Source: UBA4479 sp963974935 (GTDB taxonomy: Bacteria > Pseudomonadota > Alphaproteobacteria > Rhodospirillales > Casp-alpha2). Taken from it: 64,000 nucleotides of DNA. The stretch covers positions 1 through 64,000 of the forward strand of contig CAXBEV010000003.1 in NCBI GenBank assembly GCA_963974935.1. Reading direction: 5' to 3'. The position numbers and the translations under genes were made by a program. Shown one piece after another: positions 8,290 to 17,009 of the stretch. The notes under the pieces were generated by a model. The model had not been told where the DNA came from, did not search any database, and was given only the letters and a program-made list of their open reading frames with translations. Each line of letters opens with the position of its first letter. Position 1 is the stretch's first letter.

Positions 8290-8734
8290 CACCTATTTGC
8301 TCAACAAATTCCTCGAAGTCTTTGGCTTCACGGAAATTTTTATAAACGGAGGCAAAGCGTACGTAGGCCACTTGATCCAGCTCGCGGAGGTTTTCCATGA
8401 CCATTTCGCCGACCACTTTGGTGGGGATTTCGGTCTCGCCCAAGGTTTCCAGGCGACGCTGGATGGAGTTTACGATGCGGTCGATCCGCTCTTCGGCGAT
8501 GTTGCGTTTACGCAGCGCAATTTGCAGCGATCGCGCCAGCTTATCGCGGTCAAACGGCGATTTGTCGCCGTCTTTTTTGACCACGGTCAACTCGCGCAAC
8601 TGCACCCGCTCGAAGGTTGTCCAACGCGCACCGCAGGCCGGGCAGAACCGACGCCGTCGGATCGCGGCGTTGTCTTCTGTCGGACGCGAGTCCTTTACTT
8701 GAGAATCGTCATTGCCGCAAAACGGACAGCGCAT
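8273..8734 (-). CDS. nrdR: Transcriptional repressor NrdR
   Basis: Represses ribonucleotide reductase genes in response to ATP/dATP. The 153-residue protein has a zinc ribbon with Cys3, Cys6, Cys31 and Cys34 (MRCPFC and CPAC) followed by an ATP-cone domain from about residue 49 (VVKKDGDKSPFDRDKL). It lies between glyA and ribD, its classical alphaproteobacterial place. No reductase gene or obvious NrdR box is in the window. Confidence 0.97.
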   Translation of the reverse strand: MRCPFCGNDDSQVKDSRPTEDNAAIRRRRFCPACGARWTTFERVQLRELTVVKKDGDKSPFDRDKLARSLQIALRKRNIAEERIDRIVNSIQRRLETLGETEIPTKVVGEMVMENLRELDQVAYVRFASVYKNFREAKDFEEFVEQIGDGTSD

Positions 8735-8788
8735 CGGTATCTACCCCCTAAAAGTCTAAACTATGACGCCTAAATAGCGCGAAAAGCC

Positions 8789-10111
8789 TTAAAGCTCCGT
8801 ATAGATCGGGAACCGCGCGCACATTGCTTTCACGTCGGCGTTTGCCGCTTTTTCGGCGGCGCTATTGTCACCGTTCGATTTCGCCAACGCTTCGAGCACG
8901 TCGCTGATCAGGTGGCCGACCTTGCGGAATTCCTCGGGCCCGAAGCCGCGCGTGGTGGCGGCAGGCGTACCCAAACGAATACCGGACGTCACCATCGGCT
9001 TTTCCGGATCAAACGGAATGCCGTTTTTGTTGCACGTCATCCCCGCATGTTCGAGGCTTTGCTCGGCTGCGTTGCCCTTCACGTCTTTTGGGCGCAAATC
9101 GACCAGCATCAAGTGCGTGTCGGTGCCCCCGGCGACGATGTCAAAGCCCCGCTCCATCAGCGTTGCCGCCAAAACTTTGGCGTTTTCTGCGACAGATTTT
9201 GAATAGCTTTTGAATTCCGGCGTCAGCGCTTCGCCGAAGGCCACGGCCTTTGCCGCGATCACATGCATTAAAGGCCCGCCTTGCAGGCCCGGGAACACCG
9301 CGGAATTGAATTTTTTGCCGAGGTCTTCGTTGTTCGACAAGATCATGCCGCCACGGGGCCCGCGCAAAGTTTTGTGGGTGGTGGTCGTGCAGACGTCGGC
9401 ATACGGCAGCGGCGATGGGTGCACGCCGGCGGCGACCAGACCCGCAAAGTGCGCCATGTCGCACAAAAGCAGTGCGCCGACGCTGTCGGCAATCTCGCGG
9501 AAGCGCTTGAAATCGAGAATTCGCGGATAGGCCGAGCCGCCGCAGATGATCAGCTTCGGCTTATGTTCTTTGGCCAGCGCTTCGACTTGATCGAAATCGA
9601 CCAGATGATCGTCTTTGCGCACGCCGTATTGAATGGCGTTGAACCACTTGCCCGACTGTGCCGGCGGCGCGCCGTGGGTCAGGTGACCACCCGCGGCCAA
9701 CGACATCCCCAAAATGGTGTCGCCCGGCTTGAGAAGTGCTTGGAACACCGCACCGTTGGCCTGTGCGCCGGAATGCGGCTGCACGTTGACGTAAGCGCAG
9801 TCAAAAAGCTTTTTCGCGCGCTCAATCGCCAGCGTTTCCGCGACATCGACGAATTCGCAGCCGCCATAGTAGCGCTTGCCCGGATAGCCTTCGGCGTACT
9901 TGTTGGTCATCACGCCGCCTTGGGCTTCCATCACCGCACGTGAGACGATGTTTTCCGATGCGATCAACTCGATCTGTTCCTGTTGGCGGGCCAATTCGTC
10001 GGTCATCGACTTAAACAGGTCCGGATCGCGTTCAGCCAGCGGCTGATTGAAAAAGCGCTGATGATAATCGCTCGGATAATCGGCGGCGGTGTTTGTGTTG
10101 GCGTTGGACAT
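8789..10111 (-). CDS. glyA: Serine hydroxymethyltransferase
   Basis: PLP enzyme that interconverts serine and glycine while charging tetrahydrofolate with a one-carbon unit. 440 residues with an extended N-terminus, IELIASENIVSRAV, TNKYAEGYPGKRYYGGCE, and the PLP lysine in TTTTHKTLRGPRGG (around residue 245). It is 41 bases downstream of rpiB and 54 bases upstream of nrdR, so the rpiB-glyA-nrdR series is likely one transcript. Confidence 0.97.
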   Translation of the reverse strand: MSNANTNTAADYPSDYHQRFFNQPLAERDPDLFKSMTDELARQQEQIELIASENIVSRAVMEAQGGVMTNKYAEGYPGKRYYGGCEFVDVAETLAIERAKKLFDCAYVNVQPHSGAQANGAVFQALLKPGDTILGMSLAAGGHLTHGAPPAQSGKWFNAIQYGVRKDDHLVDFDQVEALAKEHKPKLIICGGSAYPRILDFKRFREIADSVGALLLCDMAHFAGLVAAGVHPSPLPYADVCTTTTHKTLRGPRGGMILSNNEDLGKKFNSAVFPGLQGGPLMHVIAAKAVAFGEALTPEFKSYSKSVAENAKVLAATLMERGFDIVAGGTDTHLMLVDLRPKDVKGNAAEQSLEHAGMTCNKNGIPFDPEKPMVTSGIRLGTPAATTRGFGPEEFRKVGHLISDVLEALAKSNGDNSAAEKAANADVKAMCARFPIYTEL

Positions 10112-10152
10112 TGCGCTAAGGCTTTCTTGCTGGAATTGGCTTTGAGTGGGCT

Positions 10153-10599
10153 CTACAGGGTTGGATTGGTCAGCTTGTCGACCCGCCTTGCGTGGCGGCC
10201 ACCTTCGAAATCGGTCTCAAGAAACGCCTTCATGGCGTCGCGGGCTATTTCGCTGCCGACCAATCGCTCCCCAAAACAGACAACATTGGCGTCGTTGTGC
10301 TGGCGGGCAAGGCGTGCGGTCAAATTGTCGGTGACGACAGCGGCGCGGACGGCAGGATTTCGGTTCGCGGCAATCGAGATGCCGATGCCTGATCCGCAGA
10401 CCAAAACGCCCATTTCCGCCTGTCCGGTGGCAATCGCATTGCCGACCGCATAGCCGAAATCCGGGTAGTCGACACTTTCCGGCCCATTGGTGCCGAGATC
10501 AAGCACCGTATAGCCTAGATCCTTAAGGTCGCCCGCAAGCACGTCTTTGAGCTGGAATCCCGCATGATCGCTGGCGATGGCCACGGTTTTTGCCGACAT
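10153..10599 (-). CDS. rpiB: Ribose-5-phosphate isomerase B
   Basis: Interconverts ribose 5-phosphate and ribulose 5-phosphate, the latter being the substrate of the RibB domain downstream. 148 residues starting MSAKTVAIASDHAG; LVCGSGIGISIAANR, containing the active-site cysteine, and AVVTDNLTARLARQHNDANV are family motifs. The open frame continues 30 codons upstream, but conservation begins at the chosen ATG. First gene of the long minus-strand series. Confidence 0.95.
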   Translation of the reverse strand: MSAKTVAIASDHAGFQLKDVLAGDLKDLGYTVLDLGTNGPESVDYPDFGYAVGNAIATGQAEMGVLVCGSGIGISIAANRNPAVRAAVVTDNLTARLARQHNDANVVCFGERLVGSEIARDAMKAFLETDFEGGRHARRVDKLTNPTL

Positions 10600-10726
10600 A
10601 ATCCGTATTTTCCCGTTTATCTCGTGCGCCTGGTGCACGCGTTCCTGATCAGAACGGTTTAAATACCATATCTTGCGCACCACTGCCAATAAAACCCTAT
10701 CGCTCGGGCAGGAATTAATGTGGGAG

Positions 10727-10850
10727 GTGTCGTTTCAAGGTTCCGGATACCGCTGTGCGATTCCGGGAAGTCGCTATCTAGTTTTAATTTGAATAATCTG
10801 CGATTTCCCGGAAAGCTCGTAGGGCTTATCCGGGATATTGGGACGCGCTA
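10727..10850. repeat. Family C palindromic element, copy 2
   Basis: CCGGATACCGCTGTGCG and TTCCGGGAAGTCGC on the left, GCGATTTCCCGGAAAGC and TTATCCGGGATATTGGGACG on the right, with an AT-rich centre (TAGTTTTAATTTGAATAA). It lies between rpiB and the next minus-strand gene and nearly touches that gene's stop codon. Confidence 0.75.
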
Positions 10851-11384
10851 TTCAAACACATCCGTCAATTTTGGAAACGCCTTCAGCGCCTCTAAAATCC
10901 GATGCGCTTGGCGCACTTCGGTGGCGTTGGAGGGATAGTAGCGTTGTGTGAAAGATAAGCGTTCCTGCCAACGCTGAATAAAATCGCGGGGCCGGTCCGG
11001 CGCCGCTTTTTCGCCGGTCAGTGCGCCGATGGTGCGGTTGAAATCCGGATGTAGATCGGGCTGAAACGCCAACGCTTCGTAGTCTTCAAAGCAAATGACG
11101 GCGGCGGCATACAGGTCTTGGCTATATTCCTGCATCTCGCGTGGCGTCAGGTGGCGCACGTCAGGGACATTGTCGCCACCCCTGGGCGGCGGTAGGTGTT
11201 TTGGTGCGGCTAAGGCGTAGGACGTATTGTGCGCGGTAATGTCCGGCAGCGGCGCGAGCCGGTCTTCCCTGTATGCCACCAGCGCCCGGCTATCCGCGTG
11301 CGCGGCGTCGTCGATGGGCGGGCCTAGGTCCAGGCTATGGAGATCGAGGGCCTTGGTGACGGGGAGTGCGCGCACATTGGTCAT
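10848..11384 (-). CDS. Hypothetical protein, 178 residues
   Basis: I do not recognise this family. It is a soluble, mostly charged protein with no signal peptide or membrane segment. A proline-rich middle (KHLPPPRGGDN) separates a divergent N-terminus from a more helical C-terminal half (about residues 75-178) with LTPREMQEYSQDLYAAAVICFEDYEAL and QRWQERLSFTQRYYPSNATEVRQAHR. It overlaps the 83-residue gene upstream by four bases, so the two are translated together. The codon usage looks like that of the core genes. Confidence 0.75.
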   Translation of the reverse strand: MTNVRALPVTKALDLHSLDLGPPIDDAAHADSRALVAYREDRLAPLPDITAHNTSYALAAPKHLPPPRGGDNVPDVRHLTPREMQEYSQDLYAAAVICFEDYEALAFQPDLHPDFNRTIGALTGEKAAPDRPRDFIQRWQERLSFTQRYYPSNATEVRQAHRILEALKAFPKLTDVFE

Positions 11385-11632
11385 ACGTGCCGCCGTTCAC
11401 GGATCATTTCACTGATCCGATTTTCCAACTGCGTGATGCGGATTTCCGCCAACAGTGCTTCATCTTCGGCCCGCGCTAAGCGTTCGCGGACCGTCGTGTC
11501 GGTGACCGACTGCAAGGCGTTGGCGAGCATTTTCACCGCATGGCGCACATGGGCGCGTTTAGGAATACGGGCGCGCTCAATAGGCGAGATATTTCCGTTG
11601 TCGGCGATTGGTTTATTCAGCGCTGCGACCAT
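11381..11632 (-). CDS. Hypothetical small protein with a C-terminal coiled coil
   Basis: An 83-residue protein with a good ribosome-binding site (AAGGAG, 8 bases before ATG). The C-terminal half (about 45-80, RERLARAEDEALLAEIRI and TQLENRISEMIRER) has heptad spacing typical of a short coiled coil. Its stop overlaps the start of the 178-residue gene by ATGA. A joint role of the pair is inferred from this coupling; no function can be assigned. Confidence 0.75.
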   Translation of the reverse strand: MVAALNKPIADNGNISPIERARIPKRAHVRHAVKMLANALQSVTDTTVRERLARAEDEALLAEIRITQLENRISEMIRERRHV

Positions 11633-11847
11633 GGCAGTGGCTCCTTATCGGTTGACGCGTGCCAATAACAGAGCAAGCGCCGTGCCACTTTAAGGGTCGT
11701 TATGAGTCAAAGGTTTACGGAAGGTTAACGGCTGTCGAAACGGTTTCCCGGCAGTTTTAGCTCGGCAATTTTTGCCGGTTTGGGTGCTTGATGCCATCCT
11801 TCGAGACGGCGTTGCGCAGCTCGAAGGGTGAAAGTTCTCTTCCCCCG
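11633..11847. other. Intergenic stretch with degenerate family A copy
   Basis: Together with the following family B element this gives a gene-free stretch of about 340 bases. At 11793-11830 a short CCTTCGAGA ... TCGAAGGG hairpin looks like a shrunken family A element. No open frame or clear promoter was seen. Confidence 0.5.
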
Positions 11848-11944
11848 CGTCATCCTGAACTTGATTCAGGATCACCGCTGCGGCGGGCTCAGCAGCTTGG
11901 GCGCGTGTCCGACCGTTGATCCTGAATCAAGTTCAGGATGACGC
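11848..11944. repeat. Family B palindromic element, copy 1
   Basis: CGTCATCCTGAACTTGATTC opens the left arm and GAATCAAGTTCAGGATGACG closes the right arm, with a spacer of about 40 bases between two GATC-containing edges. It is the first of fourteen full or short copies in the window and lies just downstream of the alcohol dehydrogenase stop. Confidence 0.9.
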
Positions 11945-11975
11945 CGGGGCGGGGAGAGGCTAGAGGTAAGAAGCC

Positions 11976-13112
11976 CTACCCGTGCGGCTTCAATATCTGG
12001 CGCACGGCCGAGCCGTCGGCGAGGCGATCAAAGCCTTCGTTGATCTCGCTGAGCGGCAATTCGCCGGTGCGCAGTTTGTTGACCGGGAGTTTACCTTGGC
12101 GGTAAAAGTCCACGAATTTCGGCATGTCGTCGGGCGCCGAGCATGACCCCATGTAGCAGCCCTGCAGCTTAAATTCCTTGGCCGCCATCATGTAAGGCGC
12201 GATCTCGAACGTGGCGTCTGCAGGGGCGAGGCCGGCAAGCGTTACCGTGCCGCCCGGACGCAGCGATGCATAGGCGGCTTCCAAGCCCTTGACGGTGCCG
12301 GACAGCTCAATCGCGTGCAAAACGCCGCCGTGGCTGAGGTCTTTGACCGCTGCGGCGGTGTTTTCGGTGCCGCCGGAGGCGTCGACCGTTGCAGTCGCAC
12401 CGACGCTTTTGGCGAGCGTCATTTTGTCTTGGCGCAGATCGACGCCAATAATCGGATCGGCGCCGGCCAGTTTTGCGCCCATCACCGCGCTTAAGCCTAC
12501 ACCCCCCAGGCCGAACACGGCGACGGCTTCGCCCGGTTTGACCTTTGCGGTATTGATGATCGCACCGACGCCGGTGATCACCGCGCAGCCGAACAGCGCC
12601 GCATCGTCAAAACTGATGTCGCTCGGCAGTTTTACCATAGAGGCGCGATCCAACACCGCGTATTGCGCAAAGCAAGACACCCCGCCGGCATGGTTGATCG
12701 GCTTGCCGTTGAGGCTCAGTCGACGCCCGCCGCCGATCAACTCGCCCTTCATTTTGCTCTCGAAGCTGGCGCCGCATAGGTGCGAACGCCCGGTGGTGCA
12801 CTCGTAGCACTTGCCGCAGCTCATCACGAACACCAGCACCACGTGATCGCCTTCTTTGAGGTCGGTCACCCCCGGCCCCACCTCGCGGACGATCCCGGCG
12901 GCTTCGTGGCCGAGGACGGTCGGCAGCGGCCGCGCGCGGATGCCCTCAATCGTCGACAGGTCGGAATGGCACAGACCGGCGGCGCGAATTTCCACCAGCA
13001 CTTCGTTTTGCTGCGGGCCGTCCAGGTCGAGGGTTTCGATGATCAGCGGTGTGCTCTGTGCATACGGTCTGGGTTTGCCGGTCTCATAGATGACCGCGCC
13101 TTGCATCTTCAT
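11976..13112 (-). CDS. Zinc-dependent alcohol dehydrogenase (MDR family)
   Basis: NAD(P)-dependent medium-chain dehydrogenase. The 378 residues show the catalytic zinc site (GLCHSD near 47; GHEAAGIV near 69), the structural zinc cysteine lobe (CGKCYECTTGRSHLC, about 100-114) and the Rossmann motif GLGGVG near 202. The domain layout resembles class III and aryl/short-chain alcohol dehydrogenases. The start has AAGGAAA before ATG. Substrate is unknown; the gene stands alone, flanked by a repeat and a small conserved gene. Confidence 0.9.
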   Translation of the reverse strand: MKMQGAVIYETGKPRPYAQSTPLIIETLDLDGPQQNEVLVEIRAAGLCHSDLSTIEGIRARPLPTVLGHEAAGIVREVGPGVTDLKEGDHVVLVFVMSCGKCYECTTGRSHLCGASFESKMKGELIGGGRRLSLNGKPINHAGGVSCFAQYAVLDRASMVKLPSDISFDDAALFGCAVITGVGAIINTAKVKPGEAVAVFGLGGVGLSAVMGAKLAGADPIIGVDLRQDKMTLAKSVGATATVDASGGTENTAAAVKDLSHGGVLHAIELSGTVKGLEAAYASLRPGGTVTLAGLAPADATFEIAPYMMAAKEFKLQGCYMGSCSAPDDMPKFVDFYRQGKLPVNKLRTGELPLSEINEGFDRLADGSAVRQILKPHG

Positions 13113-13144
13113 GGTGTCGTTTCCTTAAAAGCGTTGTTTGATTT

Positions 13145-13369
13145 TTAAGCGATGATGGAGCCATCATCCGATGATGAGTATTTCTTGGCGATGACGTAGC
13201 GCAGCTTGCGGATGGCGGCGCGCTTGAGATGTTCATCGCTGTAATTTGCATCGCCGACCAACGTCACTTCGATATTGGTGCGCGCATCAATCGCTGAGAC
13301 TCGGACATAGCTGCCGATCTGGTGAAACTCAAAATACACTTGGCGTAGGGGCACATCTTCTGGGCGCAT
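13145..13369 (-). CDS. Small conserved protein (possibly DUF6898)
   Basis: A 74-residue protein with VYFEFHQIGSYVRVSAIDA followed by a TNIEVTLVGDA strand and a helix LKRAAIRKLRYVIAKK. I recall small alphaproteobacterial proteins of this pattern (DUF6898), but the match is from memory. It is cytosolic, with no known function. It lies 32 bases upstream of the alcohol dehydrogenase start on the same strand and may share its transcript. Confidence 0.7.
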   Translation of the reverse strand: MRPEDVPLRQVYFEFHQIGSYVRVSAIDARTNIEVTLVGDANYSDEHLKRAAIRKLRYVIAKKYSSSDDGSIIA

Positions 13370-13440
13370 GCAGGCAGTATAAATTTCTTTTGCGGTGATG
13401 AAAATAGAGGCTGCGGTTGTTGCCGTTTATTTGCGCTGCC

Positions 13441-13534
13441 GGGGAGGTCTCGGGTCTCGCGTTGCTCGCCCGGGATGACGATTGTTTTATGCCGTCATCC
13501 CGGAACCGCGCAGCGGTATCCGGGACCTGCCCGC
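13441..13534. repeat. Family D palindromic element, copy 1
   Basis: GGTCTCGGGTCTCGCG on the left and CAGCGGTATCCGGGACCTGC on the right, with the inner pair CCCGGGATGACG / CGTCATCCCGG around the loop ATTGTTTTATGC. It is a near-exact reverse complement of the copy at 27182-27275, including the loop. It lies between icmF and the small conserved gene, close to the icmF stop. Confidence 0.85.
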
Positions 13535-13539
13535 CTGTG

Positions 13540-16500
13540 TCACATATTCCGTCGATACTGCCCACCGGCCTCAAACAACGCGTCGGTGATCTGGCCGAGT
13601 GAGCACACGCGGACTGCATCCATCAACACGGCGAAGACGTTGTCGTCGTTGATGGCGGCTTCCTGCAGGCGTTTTAAAACGTCCGGCGCGGCGTCGGCAT
13701 TGCGGCTTTGGAAGTCGCGCAAGCGTTTGATCTGGCTTTGTTTTTCTTCGTCGGTCGAGCGTCGGAGTTCGGGCAGCACGTCGCTTGGCGGGTTCGGGTT
13801 TCGGTACGTGTTGACGCCGACAATCGGCAGCTCGCCGGTGTGCTTCAAGGTTTCGTAGTGCATGCTTTCTTCTTGGATTTTGCCGCGCTGGTAGCCGGTC
13901 TCCATCGCGCCCAACACGCCACCGCGCTCGGTGATGCGGTCGAATTCCATCAGCACGGCTTCTTCGACCAGGTCGGTCAGCTCGTCGATGATGAACGATC
14001 CTTGGATCGGATTTTCGTTTTTCGCTAAGCCCCATTCTTTGTTGATGATCATCTGAATGGCGATGGCCCGGCGCAGGCTGTCTTCGGTCGGCGTCGTGAT
14101 CGCCTCGTCATAGGCGTTGGTGTGCAGCGAATTGCAGTTGTCGTAAATCGCGATCAACGCCTGCAACGTGGTGCGGATATCGTTGAAATCCATTTCCTGG
14201 GCGTGCAACGAACGGCCGGACGTCTGGATATGATACTTCAACTTTTGCGCCCGCTCACCGGCGCCGTATTTGAAGCGCATGGCACTGGCCCAAATGCGCC
14301 GCGCAACGCGGCCCATGACGGTGTATTCCGGGTCCATGCCGTTGGAGAAAAAGAACGACAGGTTGGGCGCGAAATCATCGATATCCATGCCGCGCGCCAG
14401 ATACGCTTCGACGAACGTAAAGCCGTTCGACAACGTGAACGCCAATTGGCTGATCGGGTTCGCGCCGGCTTCGGCGATGTGGTAGCCCGAGATCGACACC
14501 GAATAGAAATTCCGCACCTTGTGATGCACGAAATATTCCTGAATGTCGGCCATCATTTTGAGCGCAAATTCGGTCGAGAAAATGCAGGTATTTTGGCCCT
14601 GATCTTCTTTGAGGATGTCGGCCTGCACGGTGCCGCGCACGGTTGATAGCGTCCAGGCTTTGATTTTTTCGATTTCCTCGTCGGTCGGCGGACGGTTGTT
14701 GTCGACCTCGAACTTGGTCATCTGCTGGTCCATCGCGGTATTCATGAACATCGCCAAAATCGTCGGCGCCGGGCCGTTGATGGTCATCGATACCGACGTC
14801 GACGGACTGCACAGATCAAAGCCGTCGTACAGATCGTGCATGTCATCCAGCGTCGCAATCGACACGCCGGAGTTACCGACTTTGCCGTAAATGTCCGGTC
14901 GCTCGTCCGGGTCGAAGCCGTACAGTGTGACGCTGTCGAACGCCGTCGACAATCGCTTGGCGTCGTTATCGCGGGACAGGAATTTGAAGCGCTCGTTGGT
15001 GCGTTTCGGATCGCCTTCGCCTGCGAACATCCGCGTCGGGTCTTCGCCTTCGCGTTTGAACGCGAACACGCCGGCGGTGTACGGGAAGCTGCCCGGCAGG
15101 TTTTCTTTCAGCAAAAACGTCAGCAACTCGCCTTCGTCTTTGGTTTTCGGCAGCGCGACGCGTGAAACGCGATTGCCCGAAAGCGTCATCCGTTTCAGGT
15201 CGTAGCGGACTTCTTTGTCGCGGATTTTGACGACGTAATCGTCGCCGGAATAGCTTTCGACCACGCGCGGCCAAATCTCGATCAGTTTTTTCGCGCGCGG
15301 GTCCATGGCGTCGTCGCGCTCGGCGATCAGCGCATCCAGATCACTCAGGTCATTGGCACTTTTGCCGGCGTCCGTCAGCATGCGTTTGGTTTCGCGCAAC
15401 TGCTGGCGTTCGCGGGCCAGCGTCGCCTCTTTTTCGATGGTCTTGTGGTAGCCGCGCACGGTGTCGGAAATTTCCGATAGGTAACGCGCGCGGTCCGGCG
15501 GCACGATGGTTTGGCCGGGCTCGGAGACACGGGTTTCCACCGCATCGATGCTGCACCCGAGATCGCGAAAGCCCTTGTCGACGAACGCGTTCAGCAAGCC
15601 TTGATACAGCGCGGTGACGCCTGGATCTGCGAATTTAGACGCCATGCAGCCGTACACCGGCATGTCTTCGGGGCTGGTGCCGAAGGCTTCGCGGTTGCGC
15701 TGCACTTGCTTGCGTACATCGCGCACGGCATCGAGCGCGCCCTTGCGGTCCATTTTGTTGATCGCGACACAGTCGGCGTAATCCAACATATCGATTTTTT
15801 CGAGCTGACTTTGCGCGCCGAATTCCGGCGTCATCACATACAGCGACACATCGGTCACATCGACGATGGCGCCGTCGCCCTGCCCGATGCCCGGTGTCTC
15901 GACGATCACCATATCAAAGCCGGCGGCTTTGGTCGCAGCGACGATGTCGGCGAGGTAATCCGGCACTTCAGATTTTGCGCCCCGCGTTGCGATGGAGCGG
16001 AAGTAGACGTTGCAGTTGCCGCCGCCGTCGATGGCGTTCATGCGGATGCGGTCGCCCAGCAACGCGCCCTTGGTTTTGCGGCGCGTCGGGTCGATGGCGA
16101 TGACGGCGATCTTCGGCTCGTTCGAATACAGGCGGAAGCGGCGGATCAACTCGTCGGTCAGCGATGACTTGCCGGCGCCGCCGGTGCCAGTGATGCCGAG
16201 CACGGGCGTTTTGTCGGCCTTCGCGGCGGCATCACGGATCGATTTCAAGTCGGCGTCAGGCAACTTACCCAACTCAATCGCCGAAATGATCCGCGCTAAG
16301 TCTTTGTGGTCGCCCTCGGTCAGTTTGCCGAGGCCTTTTGGCATATCCGCGGTCGGATCGAAGTCGGTGACTTCCATCATCATTGCGATCATGCCCGGCA
16401 GGCCCATGGATTGGCCGTCTTCGGGCGAGAAAATCCGCGTCACGCCATAGGCATGCAGGTCTTTGATTTCCGGCGCGACGATCACGCCGCCACCGCCGCC

Positions 16501-16839
16501 GAAAATTTTAATGTCGGGCCGCCCGGCCTCTTTCAGCAGGTCGACCATGTATTTGAAGTATTCCACATGTCCGCCCTGGTAGGACGAAATCGCAATGCCT
16601 TGGACGTCTTCTTGGATCGCCGCGTTGACGACATCGGCGACGGCGCGGTTATGGCCCAGGTGAATGACCTCGGCGCCCGCACCCTGCAAAATCCGGCGCA
16701 TGATGTTGATCGACGCATCGTGCCCGTCGAACAGGCTGGCCGCGGTCACAAAGCGGATCGGATTTTTGGGTGTGTATGCTTTGGCGGCAGCCGTTTTTTG
16801 CGATTGGTTATCGGCAGCCCGTTTTCCGTCGTCTGGCAT
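13540..16839 (-). CDS. icmF: Fused isobutyryl-CoA mutase IcmF
   Basis: Adenosylcobalamin enzyme interconverting isobutyryl-CoA and n-butyryl-CoA, with its own G-protein chaperone. Order of domains in 1099 residues: B12-binding domain (about 25-160, lower-ligand His40 in FDGHDAS), MeaB-type GTPase (about 210-430, P-loop GTGGAGKSS at 218-226), linker, and the mutase barrel (about 560-1095). By alignment from memory with methylmalonyl-CoA mutase, the substrate residues are Phe605 (MFAGEG) and Gln749 (GQNTCIF) instead of Tyr and Arg, the isobutyryl-type pair; the catalytic His is His787 (SGYHIAEAGA). The start ATG has GGGAGGAC before it; the frame extends 22 codons further but without such a site. 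Control region: see 16915-16943. Confidence 0.96.
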   Translation of the reverse strand: MPDDGKRAADNQSQKTAAAKAYTPKNPIRFVTAASLFDGHDASINIMRRILQGAGAEVIHLGHNRAVADVVNAAIQEDVQGIAISSYQGGHVEYFKYMVDLLKEAGRPDIKIFGGGGGVIVAPEIKDLHAYGVTRIFSPEDGQSMGLPGMIAMMMEVTDFDPTADMPKGLGKLTEGDHKDLARIISAIELGKLPDADLKSIRDAAAKADKTPVLGITGTGGAGKSSLTDELIRRFRLYSNEPKIAVIAIDPTRRKTKGALLGDRIRMNAIDGGGNCNVYFRSIATRGAKSEVPDYLADIVAATKAAGFDMVIVETPGIGQGDGAIVDVTDVSLYVMTPEFGAQSQLEKIDMLDYADCVAINKMDRKGALDAVRDVRKQVQRNREAFGTSPEDMPVYGCMASKFADPGVTALYQGLLNAFVDKGFRDLGCSIDAVETRVSEPGQTIVPPDRARYLSEISDTVRGYHKTIEKEATLARERQQLRETKRMLTDAGKSANDLSDLDALIAERDDAMDPRAKKLIEIWPRVVESYSGDDYVVKIRDKEVRYDLKRMTLSGNRVSRVALPKTKDEGELLTFLLKENLPGSFPYTAGVFAFKREGEDPTRMFAGEGDPKRTNERFKFLSRDNDAKRLSTAFDSVTLYGFDPDERPDIYGKVGNSGVSIATLDDMHDLYDGFDLCSPSTSVSMTINGPAPTILAMFMNTAMDQQMTKFEVDNNRPPTDEEIEKIKAWTLSTVRGTVQADILKEDQGQNTCIFSTEFALKMMADIQEYFVHHKVRNFYSVSISGYHIAEAGANPISQLAFTLSNGFTFVEAYLARGMDIDDFAPNLSFFFSNGMDPEYTVMGRVARRIWASAMRFKYGAGERAQKLKYHIQTSGRSLHAQEMDFNDIRTTLQALIAIYDNCNSLHTNAYDEAITTPTEDSLRRAIAIQMIINKEWGLAKNENPIQGSFIIDELTDLVEEAVLMEFDRITERGGVLGAMETGYQRGKIQEESMHYETLKHTGELPIVGVNTYRNPNPPSDVLPELRRSTDEEKQSQIKRLRDFQSRNADAAPDVLKRLQEAAINDDNVFAVLMDAVRVCSLGQITDALFEAGGQYRRNM

Positions 16840-16914
16840 GGTGTCCTCCCGAGAACTCTCGCTATTAAGTATAGCATTCGCCGCGCGATGACGGCGGCGG
16901 CGCAATCTTGGTCA

Positions 16915-16943
16915 ATTATACTTTACGTTAACGTAAACGTCAA
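16915..16943 (-). promoter_or_regulatory. icmF promoter with MerR/LiuR-like operator in the spacer
   Basis: On the minus strand TTGACG (16938-16943) and TATAAT (16915-16920) are separated by exactly 17 bases. Within that spacer lies the perfect 16-bp palindrome TTTACGTTAACGTAAA (16922-16937). A second, imperfect palindrome TTAACGTAAACGTCAA overlaps it by a 6-base shift. MerR-family regulators bind between -35 and -10, and the LiuR regulator of leucine/isovalerate genes recognises a similar TTTACGT..ACGTAAA motif (from memory). The predicted start is about 70 bases before the icmF ATG. Confidence 0.8.
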
Positions 16944-17009
16944 TTTGACTCATTGTTGATATGGTTTTTTGATCCCACGCGCTGTCGCCTCTATGCGCAA
17001 GCATTCGCA

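Noticed and set aside
8735..8788. FMN riboswitch near the riboflavin genes
   Set aside because: The gaps in the rib series are only a few tens of bases and none carries the conserved RFN element strings.
10720..10938. Plus-strand open frame of 73 codons
   Set aside because: It consists largely of a family C repeat and overlaps the end of the 178-residue gene on the other strand.
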